Positions 40,431 through 48,291 of a stretch of DNA of 64,000 nucleotides are shown here, piece by piece. This DNA comes from Mycobacterium celatum. Its GTDB lineage: Bacteria > Actinomycetota > Actinomycetes > Mycobacteriales > Mycobacteriaceae. The stretch lies in contig NZ_LQOM01000046.1 in the NCBI RefSeq assembly GCF_002101595.1, positions 124,001 to 188,000 of the forward strand. Reading direction: 5' to 3'. Position 1 is the first letter of the stretch, and the number at the start of each line of letters is the position of its first letter. The position numbers and the translations under genes are program-made. Under the pieces are notes generated by a model. That model saw nothing but the letters and a program-made list of their open reading frames with translations, searched no databases and was not told the DNA's origin.

Positions 40431-40799
40431 TCACACACAGACGACTGGATAAGCCTGCAGCCGAGCGTCTGTTGTCACCAGGTCTAAACGTTCGGCGATG
40501 GCCTGGGCAATGAGCATCCGATCGAAGGGATCTCGGTGGTGCCAGGGCAACTCGCCCAGAGCCTCGGCATGCGTTGCGGTGAAAGGTAATTCACAAAAGC
40601 CCGCCTCATGCAACGACTCGTGAAACCCCGAAGCCTTCAGCTTTCCCAGAGAGGCCTTGATCGCAACCTCAGCGACGGTGATAGCGGAGACGAAGAGCTC
40701 GTTGTCAGGTTCCGCGATCATCGCACGATGAGCAGCCGACAGCTTCGTGTCGTCAGCGAGCCACCAAAGTAGAACGTGAGTGTCGAGCAGCCCCCTCAT
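40431..40799 (-). CDS. PIN-domain toxin (VapC-like)
   Basis: A 122-residue PIN-domain ribonuclease. Acidic metal-binding residues are visible in LLDTHVLLWWLADD, AITVAEVAIKASLGK, HHRDPFDRMLIAQA and LVTTDARLQ. The subgroup (starting MRGLLDTHVLLWW) pairs with Phd/YefM-type antitoxins. When free it would cleave tRNA or rRNA and stop growth. ATG overlaps the antitoxin stop as ATGA. It ends 3 bases from the convergent lipE gene. Confidence 0.92.
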   Translation of the reverse strand: MRGLLDTHVLLWWLADDTKLSAAHRAMIAEPDNELFVSAITVAEVAIKASLGKLKASGFHESLHEAGFCELPFTATHAEALGELPWHHRDPFDRMLIAQAIAERLDLVTTDARLQAYPVVCV

Positions 40800-41035
40800 G
40801 CCCCATACCAGTCGCGTTCGTCCGAGGTCGAGAAATCGTCGAAGTCAGGCGCGATCTTGATTTTGCCCTTCAACAGGCCCGGTTTCCGCTCCACCCGGTC
40901 GGGCTTGTAGGGGACCAGGCGCGCGACAGGCCGGCCGTGGCGGCTGATGACGATCTCGTCTCCGGCTTCCGCACGGGCGAGCAGGCGCGAGAAGTTTGTC
41001 TTCGCGTCGTAGACGTTGACGGTGTCGGCGACCAT
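40796..41035 (-). CDS. Phd/YefM-family antitoxin (VapB-like)
   Basis: A 79-residue antitoxin. The N-terminal Phd/YefM fold reads VNVYDAKTNFSRLLARAEAGDEIVISRHGRPVARLVPY, and the C-terminus is a flexible acidic tail (PDFDDFSTSDERDWYGA) that should wrap the PIN toxin. The ATG at 41035 is taken; GTG 41041 is in frame. It overlaps the toxin gene by 4 bases and lies 42 bases from tRNA-Ser(TGA). A palindrome just upstream probably is its operator. Confidence 0.92.
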   Translation of the reverse strand: MVADTVNVYDAKTNFSRLLARAEAGDEIVISRHGRPVARLVPYKPDRVERKPGLLKGKIKIAPDFDDFSTSDERDWYGA

Positions 41036-41050
41036 AAGCACAGCATATTG

Positions 41051-41070
41051 GACCAGACCAGGTCTGACCA
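41051..41070. promoter_or_regulatory. Palindromic operator upstream of the toxin-antitoxin operon
   Basis: CAGACC (41054-41059) and GGTCTG (41061-41066) form a 13-bp palindrome around one base, flanked on both sides by GACCAG-like sequence. It lies 16-31 bases upstream of the antitoxin start, where TA modules usually are autorepressed by the toxin-antitoxin complex. Confidence 0.55.
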
Positions 41071-41077
41071 GATTCAG

Positions 41078-41166
41078 CGGTGGCGGAGGGATTTGAACCC
41101 CCGGACGGTTTTAGCCGTCTCTCGCTTTCAAGGCGAGTGCAATAGGCCGCTCTGCCACGCCACCGC
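41078..41166 (-). tRNA. tRNA-Ser (anticodon TGA)
   Basis: An 89-nt class II tRNA on the minus strand. Acceptor arm GGTGGCG/CGCCACC; anticodon stem CTCGC/GCGAG with loop CTTGAAA, giving anticodon TGA (codons UCA and others by wobble); long variable arm; T-arm with GGGTTCAAATCCC. Discriminator G, no encoded CCA. Confidence 0.95.
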
Positions 41167-41209
41167 CGACAAGCGTATCGGGGCGGTAGTTTTCCGCGGC
41201 GACCCGCAG

Positions 41210-41713
41210 CTAGATCTTCGATGACCGACCGGACAGTTTCAGCGCGGTGCTGATGCGCCGGCAGTTCTCGCCCATCGCGGCGATCTGCGACCGCGACAAC
41301 TGGCCGAGGAAATGGGTCCGCACGCCCTGGGCGTACGTGACCATGGCCTCGTGCGCCGCCGTTCTGCCGTCGTCGGTGATCGTGGCCACTACCCCGCGCC
41401 GGTCGTCGCGGCTGGCCTCGCGCCGCACCAACCCCTGGACCTCCAGGCGACGGATCTGCCGAGTCAGCCGGCTCGGCAGCGACGACAACGCCTCGGCCAG
41501 ATCCCCCATCCGCACCGACCCGGCGGGCGCGCTGTCGAGCATCTCCAGCACCCGCACGTCGAACAGCGACAGCTGGTGCGTTTCGGTCAGTCGGCGGTTG
41601 AGCGTCGCATACAACCGCAACGCGGAATCCAGGAAGTTCTGCCACGACTTTTGTTCAGCGATATCCAGCCCGGGCATATCACTGGCTGTCCGGCCGTCGA
41701 TGAGGCCGCCCAT
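41210..41713 (-). CDS. MarR family transcriptional regulator
   Basis: A 167-residue winged-helix regulator. The DNA-binding domain spans about 50-115: LSLFDVRVLEMLDSAPAGSV, recognition-helix region LAEALSSLPSRLTRQIRRLE, and wing REASRDDRRGVVATIT. Start ATG 41713; an in-frame ATG at 41677 (MPGLDIAEQKS) is an alternative with a better conserved start. It is divergent from the quinone reductase gene at 41780 and may control it, which would fit MarR proteins that sense quinones or phenolics. Confidence 0.88.
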   Translation of the reverse strand: MGGLIDGRTASDMPGLDIAEQKSWQNFLDSALRLYATLNRRLTETHQLSLFDVRVLEMLDSAPAGSVRMGDLAEALSSLPSRLTRQIRRLEVQGLVRREASRDDRRGVVATITDDGRTAAHEAMVTYAQGVRTHFLGQLSRSQIAAMGENCRRISTALKLSGRSSKI

Positions 41714-41779
41714 TACGTCATGCTATGCGACACAGCGGCTTTGGAACAGTCGGAATTCGCAGGTAGTAGCGTGGCGGCC

Positions 41780-42757
41780 ATGCATGCGATCGTTGCCGAG
41801 TCCGCCGATCAACTCCTGTGGCAGCAGGTGCCCGACGTCAAGCCGGCACACGGTGAGGTACTGGTCAAGGTCAGCGCCGCCGGCGTCAACCGGGCCGACG
41901 TGCTGCAGGCCGCCGGTCACTACCCCCCGCCGCCCGGCGCCAGCGAGCTGCTCGGCATGGAGGTGTCGGGGGTGATCGCCGAGGTGGGTGACGGCGTCAC
42001 CGGCTGGTCCGTCGGGCAAGAAGTCTGCGCTTTGCTGGCGGGCGGCGGCTACGCCGAATACGTCGCCGTTCCCGCTGGTCAGGTTCTCCCGATTCCCGAC
42101 GGTGTCGACCTGGCCGACGCCGCCGGGCTGCCCGAAGTGGCGTGCACGGTCTGGTCCAACCTGGTGCTGACGGCGCACCTGCGCGAGGGCCAGCTAATCC
42201 TGATCCACGGCGGCGCGAGCGGTGTCGGCACCCACGCCATCCAGGTCGCCCGGGTCCTGGGCGCGCGGGTCGCGATCACCGCGGGATCGGCGCCCAAGCT
42301 GCAACTGTGCCGCGAGCTTGGCGCCGAGGTGACCATCGCCTATCGCGACGAGGACTTCGTGTCCCGGGTCAAAGAGGCGACCGACGGCGCCGGCGCAGAC
42401 ATGATCCTGGACATCATCGGCGCCGCCTACCTGGACCGCAATATCGACGCGCTGGCCAACGACGGTCAGCTGGTAGTCATCGGATTGCAGGGCGGCGTCA
42501 AGGGCGAGCTCAACCTCGGCAAGCTCATCAGCAAACGGGCACGGGTCATCGGAACCGCGCTTCGGGGCCGACCCGTCGACGGCCCGCACGGCAAGAGCGT
42601 CATCGTCGCCGCGGTGGTGGAGTCAGTGTGGCCGATGATTGCCGACGGCCGCGTTCGTCCTGTCATTGGCGCGCGCATGCCGATCCAGGAAGCCGCGGAG
42701 GCTCATCGGATGCTGTCGGCGGGACGGGTGACCGGGAAGATCGTGCTCACGCTGTAG
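41780..42757 (+). CDS. Quinone oxidoreductase/NADPH-dependent MDR (Rv3777-like)
   Basis: A 325-residue medium-chain reductase, similar to Rv3777. The GroES-like domain contains GVNRADVLQAAGHYPPPPGASE, as in PIG3-type quinone reductases, and the Rossmann motif is LIHGGASGVGTHAIQVARVLG near residue 140. There are no zinc ligands. It is expected to reduce quinones with NADPH. The ATG at 41780 follows GTGGCGGCC; no strong Shine-Dalgarno sequence is seen. The MarR gene is divergent with a 66-base gap. Confidence 0.9.
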   Translation: MHAIVAESADQLLWQQVPDVKPAHGEVLVKVSAAGVNRADVLQAAGHYPPPPGASELLGMEVSGVIAEVGDGVTGWSVGQEVCALLAGGGYAEYVAVPAGQVLPIPDGVDLADAAGLPEVACTVWSNLVLTAHLREGQLILIHGGASGVGTHAIQVARVLGARVAITAGSAPKLQLCRELGAEVTIAYRDEDFVSRVKEATDGAGADMILDIIGAAYLDRNIDALANDGQLVVIGLQGGVKGELNLGKLISKRARVIGTALRGRPVDGPHGKSVIVAAVVESVWPMIADGRVRPVIGARMPIQEAAEAHRMLSAGRVTGKIVLTL

Positions 42758-42764
42758 CGCCCGC

Positions 42765-42820
42765 GAGCAGACGCAGAATCGCACGTTCGCGCAGCGAATC
42801 GTACGATTCTGCGTCTGCTC
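42765..42820. terminator. Strong inverted repeat between convergent genes
   Basis: Seventeen-base arms GAGCAGACGCAGAATCG (42765-42781) and CGATTCTGCGTCTGCTC (42804-42820) are perfectly complementary around a 22-base loop. The element fills the gap between the stop of the quinone reductase gene (42757) and the stop of the aminotransferase gene (42819). The likely role is a bidirectional transcription terminator without U-tract. Confidence 0.65.
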
Positions 42821-44015
42821 ACCCAAGGGAGGCGAGGGCGCGCACCAATTGGTCGACCTCGGCCATCGTCGAGTAGTGCGCCAGCCCGACGGTCACCGCG
42901 CCACCGACGTCGTTGACGCCGATCACGTCGAGCACCCGCGAGCTGGCATTGGAGATCGCCAGAATTCCGTTGTCCGCCAACCGCTGTACCACCCGCTCGG
43001 CGGGCACCTCGTGCACGGCGAAACTGACCACCGGGATGCGCGATTCGGGCTGGCCGATCACCACCACCAGGGGCAGCGAGCGCAGCGACGTCATCAGATA
43101 GTCGAATATCTGGTTCATGTACGTAGCCGCGGATTCCATTGACACGACCAGTCTTTCGCGCCTGGTACCGCGGGCTGACTCGTCCAGTGAGGCCAGATAT
43201 TCGATGCTGCGGACCAAACCGCCCAGCAGTCCGTACTGGTGCACGCCGAGCTCAAGTCGCGCCGGGCCGGTGGCGTGCGGATTCGTCGACACCGAGCCGA
43301 ACGAGTTGATCAAGGCCGGATCGCGAAACACCAACGCCCCGACGGGCGGACCGCCCCAGCCGACCGCGTTGACGGCCACCACGTCGGCGTCGATCTCGTT
43401 GATGTCGATCAGTCGATACGGTGCGGCGGCGGAGTGGTCGACCACCACCAAACCACCGACGTCGTGGATAAGCTTGGTCACCACGCGCAGATCGGTGATG
43501 GTGCCCAGCGTCCCCGACGCCGACGTCACCGCAACCAGGCGCGTCGACTTGCCGATCAGACTCTCCCACTGCCAGGTCGGCAGCTCACCGGTCTCGATGT
43601 CGACCTCGGCCCACTTCACCTTTGCCCCGAACCGGTTTGCTGCGCGCAGCCACGGCGCGATATTCGCCTCGTCGTCGAGGCGCGTGACGATCACCTCGTA
43701 ACCCAGGCCCGCTCGCGACGACGACGCATCGGCCAACGACGACAGCAAAACCGCGCGATCGGCCCCGAGCACCACTGCGCCCGGGTCCGCGTTGACCAGA
43801 TCGGCCACCGCCTGGCGTGCCGCCTCCAACACGGCGGCGCTGCGCTGCGCCGACGGGTGCGGGCCGGTGGGGCTGGGGAACGAGCCGCGGAAAGCCGTCG
43901 ACACGGTGGTGGCTACCGAGTCCGGGATCAGCATCCCGGCCGGCGCGTCGAAGTGCACCCAACCATCACCCAGCGAGGGGTGTAGTCCGCGCACTCGGGC
44001 GACGTCGTATGCCAT
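42819..44015 (-). CDS. Class V aminotransferase-fold protein (Rv3778c-like), atypical PLP site
   Basis: A 398-residue protein aligned with cysteine-desulfurase-like enzymes (TIGR01976 branch); the length equals that recalled for Rv3778c. Family features include GPHPSAQRSAAVLEAARQAV and the final segment. The PLP site is odd: where desulfurases have the lysine in SxHKxxGP, this protein has VAVNAVGWGGPPVGAL (about 213-228) without Lys, and the histidine that stacks on PLP is replaced (TRLDDEANIAPW). It may bind another ligand or be non-catalytic. ATG 44015 is chosen over 44048. Confidence 0.85.
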   Translation of the reverse strand: MAYDVARVRGLHPSLGDGWVHFDAPAGMLIPDSVATTVSTAFRGSFPSPTGPHPSAQRSAAVLEAARQAVADLVNADPGAVVLGADRAVLLSSLADASSSRAGLGYEVIVTRLDDEANIAPWLRAANRFGAKVKWAEVDIETGELPTWQWESLIGKSTRLVAVTSASGTLGTITDLRVVTKLIHDVGGLVVVDHSAAAPYRLIDINEIDADVVAVNAVGWGGPPVGALVFRDPALINSFGSVSTNPHATGPARLELGVHQYGLLGGLVRSIEYLASLDESARGTRRERLVVSMESAATYMNQIFDYLMTSLRSLPLVVVIGQPESRIPVVSFAVHEVPAERVVQRLADNGILAISNASSRVLDVIGVNDVGGAVTVGLAHYSTMAEVDQLVRALASLG

Positions 44016-44124
44016 GCCAGCCACCTTAGAGTTCCCGCAATTCCGCAAACCGCGACAGTAGCGGGGCGCCCAGATACGTCCCCGCCGTCCCGAGCCAGGT
44101 CACCCGGCCAGCCATACTAGTCGA

Positions 44125-46074
44125 GTGGGGCTGACCTTCGGAACGCTAATTGCCTTGTTTTTGCTGATGGTGCCGGGGGCAATCGTCGCACGCAGCGCTC
44201 AGCTAACTTGGCCCATCTCGATCGCGGTTGGCCCCGCCCTGACCTACGGCGTTGTGGCGCTGGCCATCATCCCGTTCGGCGCCGTCGGAATCCCTTGGAA
44301 CGCTTGGACAGCGCTCGCGGCTCTGGTCGTTGTCACCGTGCTGGTGGCAGGTTTGCGGGTGCTGCTGGCCCGCTACCGCGACGCCGAAGGCGAAGCGCGG
44401 GCGGTGACCGGCTGGGCGGCCGCCACGGTGGCCGCCGGTGTGTTGCTGGGTGTGCTGTTGATCTGGTACGCGGCGCTACGCGGCATCCCGCACTGGCAAT
44501 CGATCCCCAGCACCTGGGACGCGGTCTGGCATGCCAACACCGTCAAATTCATCCTCGACACCGGGCAGGCGTCGTCGACCCACATGGGTGAGCTGCGCAA
44601 CGTGGAGACCCACGCGCTGCTGTACTACCCGTCGGCGTTTCACGCCCTGGCCGCGGTGGACTGCCAGCTGACCGGCGTGGCCGCCACCACCGGCTACACG
44701 CTGAGCTCGCTGGCGGCGGCCATCTGGCTGTTTCCGGTCAGCGCGGCGGTGCTCACCTGGCGGGTACTGCGCGCCCACACCAGCGAGTGGCGCACCGCCG
44801 GCGCGGCCGCCACCGCGGCGGCGCTGTCGGCGTCGTTCACCGCGATTCCCTACGTCGAGTTCGACACCGCCGCGATGCCCAACCTGACCGCCTACGGGCT
44901 CGCGGTGCCCGCGTTCGCGCTGATCACGTCCACGCTGCGGCACCGCGACCGCATCCCGCTGGCGGTGCTGGCGCTCGTCGGGGTGTTCTCGGTGCACATC
45001 ACCGGCGGCGTCGTCGTCGTGCTGTTGCTGGCGGCGTGGTGGCTGCTGGAGGCGCTGTGGCAGCCGGTGCGCGGCCGGCTCGCCGACGTATGGACTCTGG
45101 CCGCCGTCGCGGTGCCGACCGCCCTGGTGCTGCTGCCGCAGTTCTGGGCGGTCAAGCAACAGGAAGACATCATCGCGGGACACTCCTTTCTGACCTACCT
45201 GTCCAAGAAGCGCGGACTATTCGACGCGGTGTTCCAGCATTCCCGCCACCTCAACGACTTCCCGGTGCAGTACGCGCTGATCCTGGTCGCGGCGGTCGGC
45301 GGGTTCGTCCTGCTGGTCCGCAGGATCTGGTGGCCGCTGGCGGTGTGGCTGCTGCTGATCGTGGTGAACGTCGACGCCGGAACACCGCTGGGCGGCCCGA
45401 TCGGACGGCTGGCCGGCGGGTTCGGCGAGTTCTTCTACAAAGATCCGCGCCGGATCGCGGCGGCGACGACGCTGCCTCTGATGCTGATGGCGGGTGTCGG
45501 GCTGTTCACCGTGGTCACATTGTTGGTCCGGCTGCTGGCGGGCCGGCGGCTGCCCGCCCCGGCGCTGGCCTCGGCCACCGCAGCGCTGCTGCTGGCAGCC
45601 ATCCTGGTCAGCACCTGGCACTACTTTCCGCGGCACCGGTTTCTATTCGGCGACAAGTACGACTCGGTGATGGTCGACCAGCGGGACCTGGAGGCGATGG
45701 CGTATCTGGCCAGGCTGCCCGGCGCCCGGGACACCCTGATCGGCAACGGCAACACCGACGGCACGGCCTGGATGTACGCGGTGGCCGGCCTGCACCCGCT
45801 GTGGACCCACTACGACTACCCACAACAGCAGGGCCCCGGCTACCACCGGTTCAACTTCTGGGCCTACGCCGACGACGCCGACACCGACCCGCGGGCGGCC
45901 GAGGCGATTCGGGTACTCAATATCCGCTACGTCCTGACCAGCACGCCGACGGTCCGGGGATTCGCAATGCCCGACGGGTTAGTCTCACTCGAGAAGTCCA
46001 AGTCGTGGGTGAAGATCTATGACAACGGCGAAGCCCGGATCTACGAGTGGCGCGGCGCCCCGACGACTTTCTGA
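44125..46074 (+). CDS. GT-C membrane glycosyltransferase (Rv3779-like)
   Basis: A 649-residue polytopic protein with about eleven membrane helices followed by a periplasmic C-terminal domain (from about 505). The first large loop contains STWDAVWHANTVKFILDTGQ, resembling the acidic active-site loop of GT-C enzymes. In M. tuberculosis Rv3779 was shown to transfer galactosamine from polyprenyl-phosphate GalN to arabinogalactan (earlier work proposed a role in mannosyl donor synthesis). GTG start at 44125. It lies 3 or 12 bases ahead of the proteasome activator gene and begins the cell-wall block. Confidence 0.85.
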   Translation: MGLTFGTLIALFLLMVPGAIVARSAQLTWPISIAVGPALTYGVVALAIIPFGAVGIPWNAWTALAALVVVTVLVAGLRVLLARYRDAEGEARAVTGWAAATVAAGVLLGVLLIWYAALRGIPHWQSIPSTWDAVWHANTVKFILDTGQASSTHMGELRNVETHALLYYPSAFHALAAVDCQLTGVAATTGYTLSSLAAAIWLFPVSAAVLTWRVLRAHTSEWRTAGAAATAAALSASFTAIPYVEFDTAAMPNLTAYGLAVPAFALITSTLRHRDRIPLAVLALVGVFSVHITGGVVVVLLLAAWWLLEALWQPVRGRLADVWTLAAVAVPTALVLLPQFWAVKQQEDIIAGHSFLTYLSKKRGLFDAVFQHSRHLNDFPVQYALILVAAVGGFVLLVRRIWWPLAVWLLLIVVNVDAGTPLGGPIGRLAGGFGEFFYKDPRRIAAATTLPLMLMAGVGLFTVVTLLVRLLAGRRLPAPALASATAALLLAAILVSTWHYFPRHRFLFGDKYDSVMVDQRDLEAMAYLARLPGARDTLIGNGNTDGTAWMYAVAGLHPLWTHYDYPQQQGPGYHRFNFWAYADDADTDPRAAEAIRVLNIRYVLTSTPTVRGFAMPDGLVSLEKSKSWVKIYDNGEARIYEWRGAPTTF

Positions 46075-46086
46075 ATCATGACGAGG

Positions 46087-46605
46087 ATGGTGACTGCATT
46101 GAGTACCGACAACAGCGACGACAACGTCGAGATCATCGGCGTGGACCCGCGGCTGATGGCCGAGCGGACCGACGACGACGAGGACCAGTCGCTGACCGAC
46201 CTGGTCGAGCAGCCCGCCAAGGTGATGCGGATCGGGACGATGATCAAGCAACTGCTCGAGGAGGTCCGCGCCGCCCCGCTCGACGACGCCAGCCGCAACC
46301 GGCTGCGCGAGATCCACGCCACCAGCATCCGCGAGCTCGAAGAGGGGCTGGCGCCGGAGCTGCGCGAAGAACTCGACCGGTTGACGCTGCCGTTCAGCAA
46401 CAACACGCCCTCAGACGCCGAGCTGCGGATCGCGCAGGCCCAGCTGGTCGGCTGGCTGGAAGGCCTGTTCCACGGGATCCAGACGGCGTTGTTCGCCCAG
46501 CAGATGGCCGCCCGCGCGCAGCTCGAGCAGATGCGCCACGGCGCGCTGCCGCCGGGGGTCAGCCGCGGCGGACACGGTCAGTCGGGCACCGGGCAATACC
46601 TGTAA
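46087..46605 (+). CDS. bpa: Bacterial proteasome activator Bpa/PafE (Rv3780-like)
   Basis: A 172-residue helical protein that assembles in dodecameric rings capping the 20S proteasome, stimulating ATP-independent degradation of unfolded proteins and HspR. The C-terminus GTGQYL has the GQYL motif that docks into the proteasome alpha ring. The core contains QPAKVMRIGTMIKQLLEEVR and LRIAQAQLVGWLEGLFHGIQ as in Rv3780. Two ATGs (46078 and 46087) are in frame; 46087 matches the M. tuberculosis N-terminus. It sits between cell-wall genes although its function is protein turnover. Confidence 0.9.
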   Translation: MVTALSTDNSDDNVEIIGVDPRLMAERTDDDEDQSLTDLVEQPAKVMRIGTMIKQLLEEVRAAPLDDASRNRLREIHATSIRELEEGLAPELREELDRLTLPFSNNTPSDAELRIAQAQLVGWLEGLFHGIQTALFAQQMAARAQLEQMRHGALPPGVSRGGHGQSGTGQYL

Positions 46606-46615
46606 GTAGACGTCC

Positions 46616-47407
46616 GTGGCGGCACCTCACATCGAGACGCGCAACGCGTGGGTGGAGTTTCCCATCTTCGACGCCAAGTCGCGCTCGCTGAAGAAGACCT
46701 TCCTGGGCAAGGCCGGCGGCACGATCGGGCGCAACACCTCCAACGTCGTCGTCATCGAGGCGCTGCGCGATATCACCCTGTCGTTGGAGTTGGGCGACCG
46801 GGTGGGGCTGGTCGGGCACAACGGCGCCGGGAAATCGACTCTGCTGCGGCTACTTTCGGGCATCTACGAACCCACCCGCGGCTCGGCGTCGGTCACCGGC
46901 CGGGTGGCGCCGGTCTTCGATCTCGGCGTGGGGATGGACCCGGAGATCTCCGGCTACGAGAACATCATCATCCGAGGCCTGTTCCTGGGACAGACGCGCC
47001 GCCAGATGCTCGCCAAGGTCGACGAGATCGCCGAGTTCACCGAACTCGGCGACTACCTGTCGATGCCGCTGCGCACCTATTCCACCGGTATGCGGGTGCG
47101 CCTCGCCATGGGTGTGGTCACCAGCATCGACCCGGAGATCCTGCTGCTCGACGAGGGCATCGGCGCGGTGGACGCCGAGTTTCTGAAAAAGGCCCAGACG
47201 CGGCTGCAGCGGCTGGTGGAGCGTTCGGGAATCCTGGTTTTCGCAAGCCATTCCAACGAGTTCCTGGCGCGGTTGTGCAAGACCGCGATGTGGATCGACC
47301 ACGGCACCATCCGGATGACCGGCGGCATCGAGGACGTCGTGCGCGCCTACGAGGGCGAGGACGCCGCCCGGCACGTGCGCGAGGTGCTCGACGAGGTTCC
47401 CGGATGA
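46616..47407 (+). CDS. rfbE: ABC transporter ATPase Wzt for galactan export (RfbE, Rv3781-like)
   Basis: A 263-residue ATPase of the polysaccharide-export (Wzt) type. Walker A is GHNGAGKST (about 67-75), signature YSTGMRVRLAMG (about 155-166) and Walker B LLLDE (176-180); the N-terminus FDAKSRSLKKTFLGKAGG is the family's extra strand. With the permease at 48288 it exports the lipid-linked galactan precursor across the membrane. There is no C-terminal carbohydrate-binding domain. GTG start at 46616; stop overlaps the glfT1 ATG (ATGA). Confidence 0.92.
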   Translation: MAAPHIETRNAWVEFPIFDAKSRSLKKTFLGKAGGTIGRNTSNVVVIEALRDITLSLELGDRVGLVGHNGAGKSTLLRLLSGIYEPTRGSASVTGRVAPVFDLGVGMDPEISGYENIIIRGLFLGQTRRQMLAKVDEIAEFTELGDYLSMPLRTYSTGMRVRLAMGVVTSIDPEILLLDEGIGAVDAEFLKKAQTRLQRLVERSGILVFASHSNEFLARLCKTAMWIDHGTIRMTGGIEDVVRAYEGEDAARHVREVLDEVPG

Positions 47408-48291
47408 TCTGCGCCGTCGTCGTCACCCACCGGCGACCCGACGAGCTGGCCAAGTCGCTGGATGCGCTCGTTACGCAGACCCGGTTGCCGGATCACCTGA
47501 TCGTGGTCGACAACGCCAACGAAGACCGGGTCCGCGAGCTGGTGACCGGCCAGCCGATCCCGACGACATACCTGGGGTCGCGCCGAAACCTCGGCGGCGC
47601 AGGCGGTTTCGCGCTCGGCATCCTACATGCCTTGGCATTGGGCGCTGACTGGGTGTGGCTGGCCGACGACGACGGCCACCCGGCCGACACCCGGGTGCTG
47701 GCCACCCTGCTGGCGTGCGCCGAGAAGCACGCCCTGGCCGAGGTGTCGCCGATGGTGTGCAACGTCGACGAGCCGGCGCGGCTGGCGTTCCCGCTGCGCC
47801 GTGGGCTGGTGTGGCGGCGCTTCGCGGCCGAGCTGCGCACCGAGGACGGTCAGGAGCTGCTGCCCGGCATCGCATCGTTGTTCAACGGCGCGCTCTTTCG
47901 CGCGTCGACGTTCGACGCGATCGGGGTTCCCGACTTCCGGCTCTTCATCCGCGGCGACGAGGTGGAAATGCATCGCCGGCTGGTGCGCTCCGGTCTGCCG
48001 TTCGGGACCTGCCTTAACACCGCCTATCTGCACCCCTGCGGATCGGCCGAGTTCAAGCCGATCCTCGGCGGGCGGATGCACACCCAATATCCGGAAGACC
48101 CGGCCAAGCGGTTCTACACCTACCGCAACCGCGGCTACCTGCTCGCGCAGCCGGGACTGCGGCGCTTGCTGCTGCAGGAGTGGCTGCGGTTCGGCTGGTT
48201 CTTCCTGGTGTCGCGCCGCGACATCAAGGGCCTCGCGGAGTGGATTCGGTTGCGGCGCTTGGGCCGTCGCGAAAGGTTCGGCAGGCCATGA
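47404..48291 (+). CDS. glfT1: Galactofuranosyltransferase GlfT1 (Rv3782-like)
   Basis: A GT2 family enzyme of 295 residues that adds the first two galactofuranose units to the rhamnosyl-GlcNAc-PP-decaprenyl primer. The nucleotide-sugar and metal motif is WLADDDGHPAD (Asp88-Asp90), and RRNLGGAGGFALGILHALA is the typical GlfT N-terminal signature. C-terminal FYTYRNRGYLLAQP is conserved. It overlaps the ATPase gene upstream and the permease gene downstream by 4 bases each, so priming and export are produced together. Confidence 0.93.
   Translation: MICAVVVTHRRPDELAKSLDALVTQTRLPDHLIVVDNANEDRVRELVTGQPIPTTYLGSRRNLGGAGGFALGILHALALGADWVWLADDDGHPADTRVLATLLACAEKHALAEVSPMVCNVDEPARLAFPLRRGLVWRRFAAELRTEDGQELLPGIASLFNGALFRASTFDAIGVPDFRLFIRGDEVEMHRRLVRSGLPFGTCLNTAYLHPCGSAEFKPILGGRMHTQYPEDPAKRFYTYRNRGYLLAQPGLRRLLLQEWLRFGWFFLVSRRDIKGLAEWIRLRRLGRRERFGRP

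Noticed and set aside
41078..41166. Phage attachment site in tRNA-Ser(TGA)
   Set aside because: No integrase gene and no duplicate of the tRNA 3' end were found nearby; the tRNA gene is intact.
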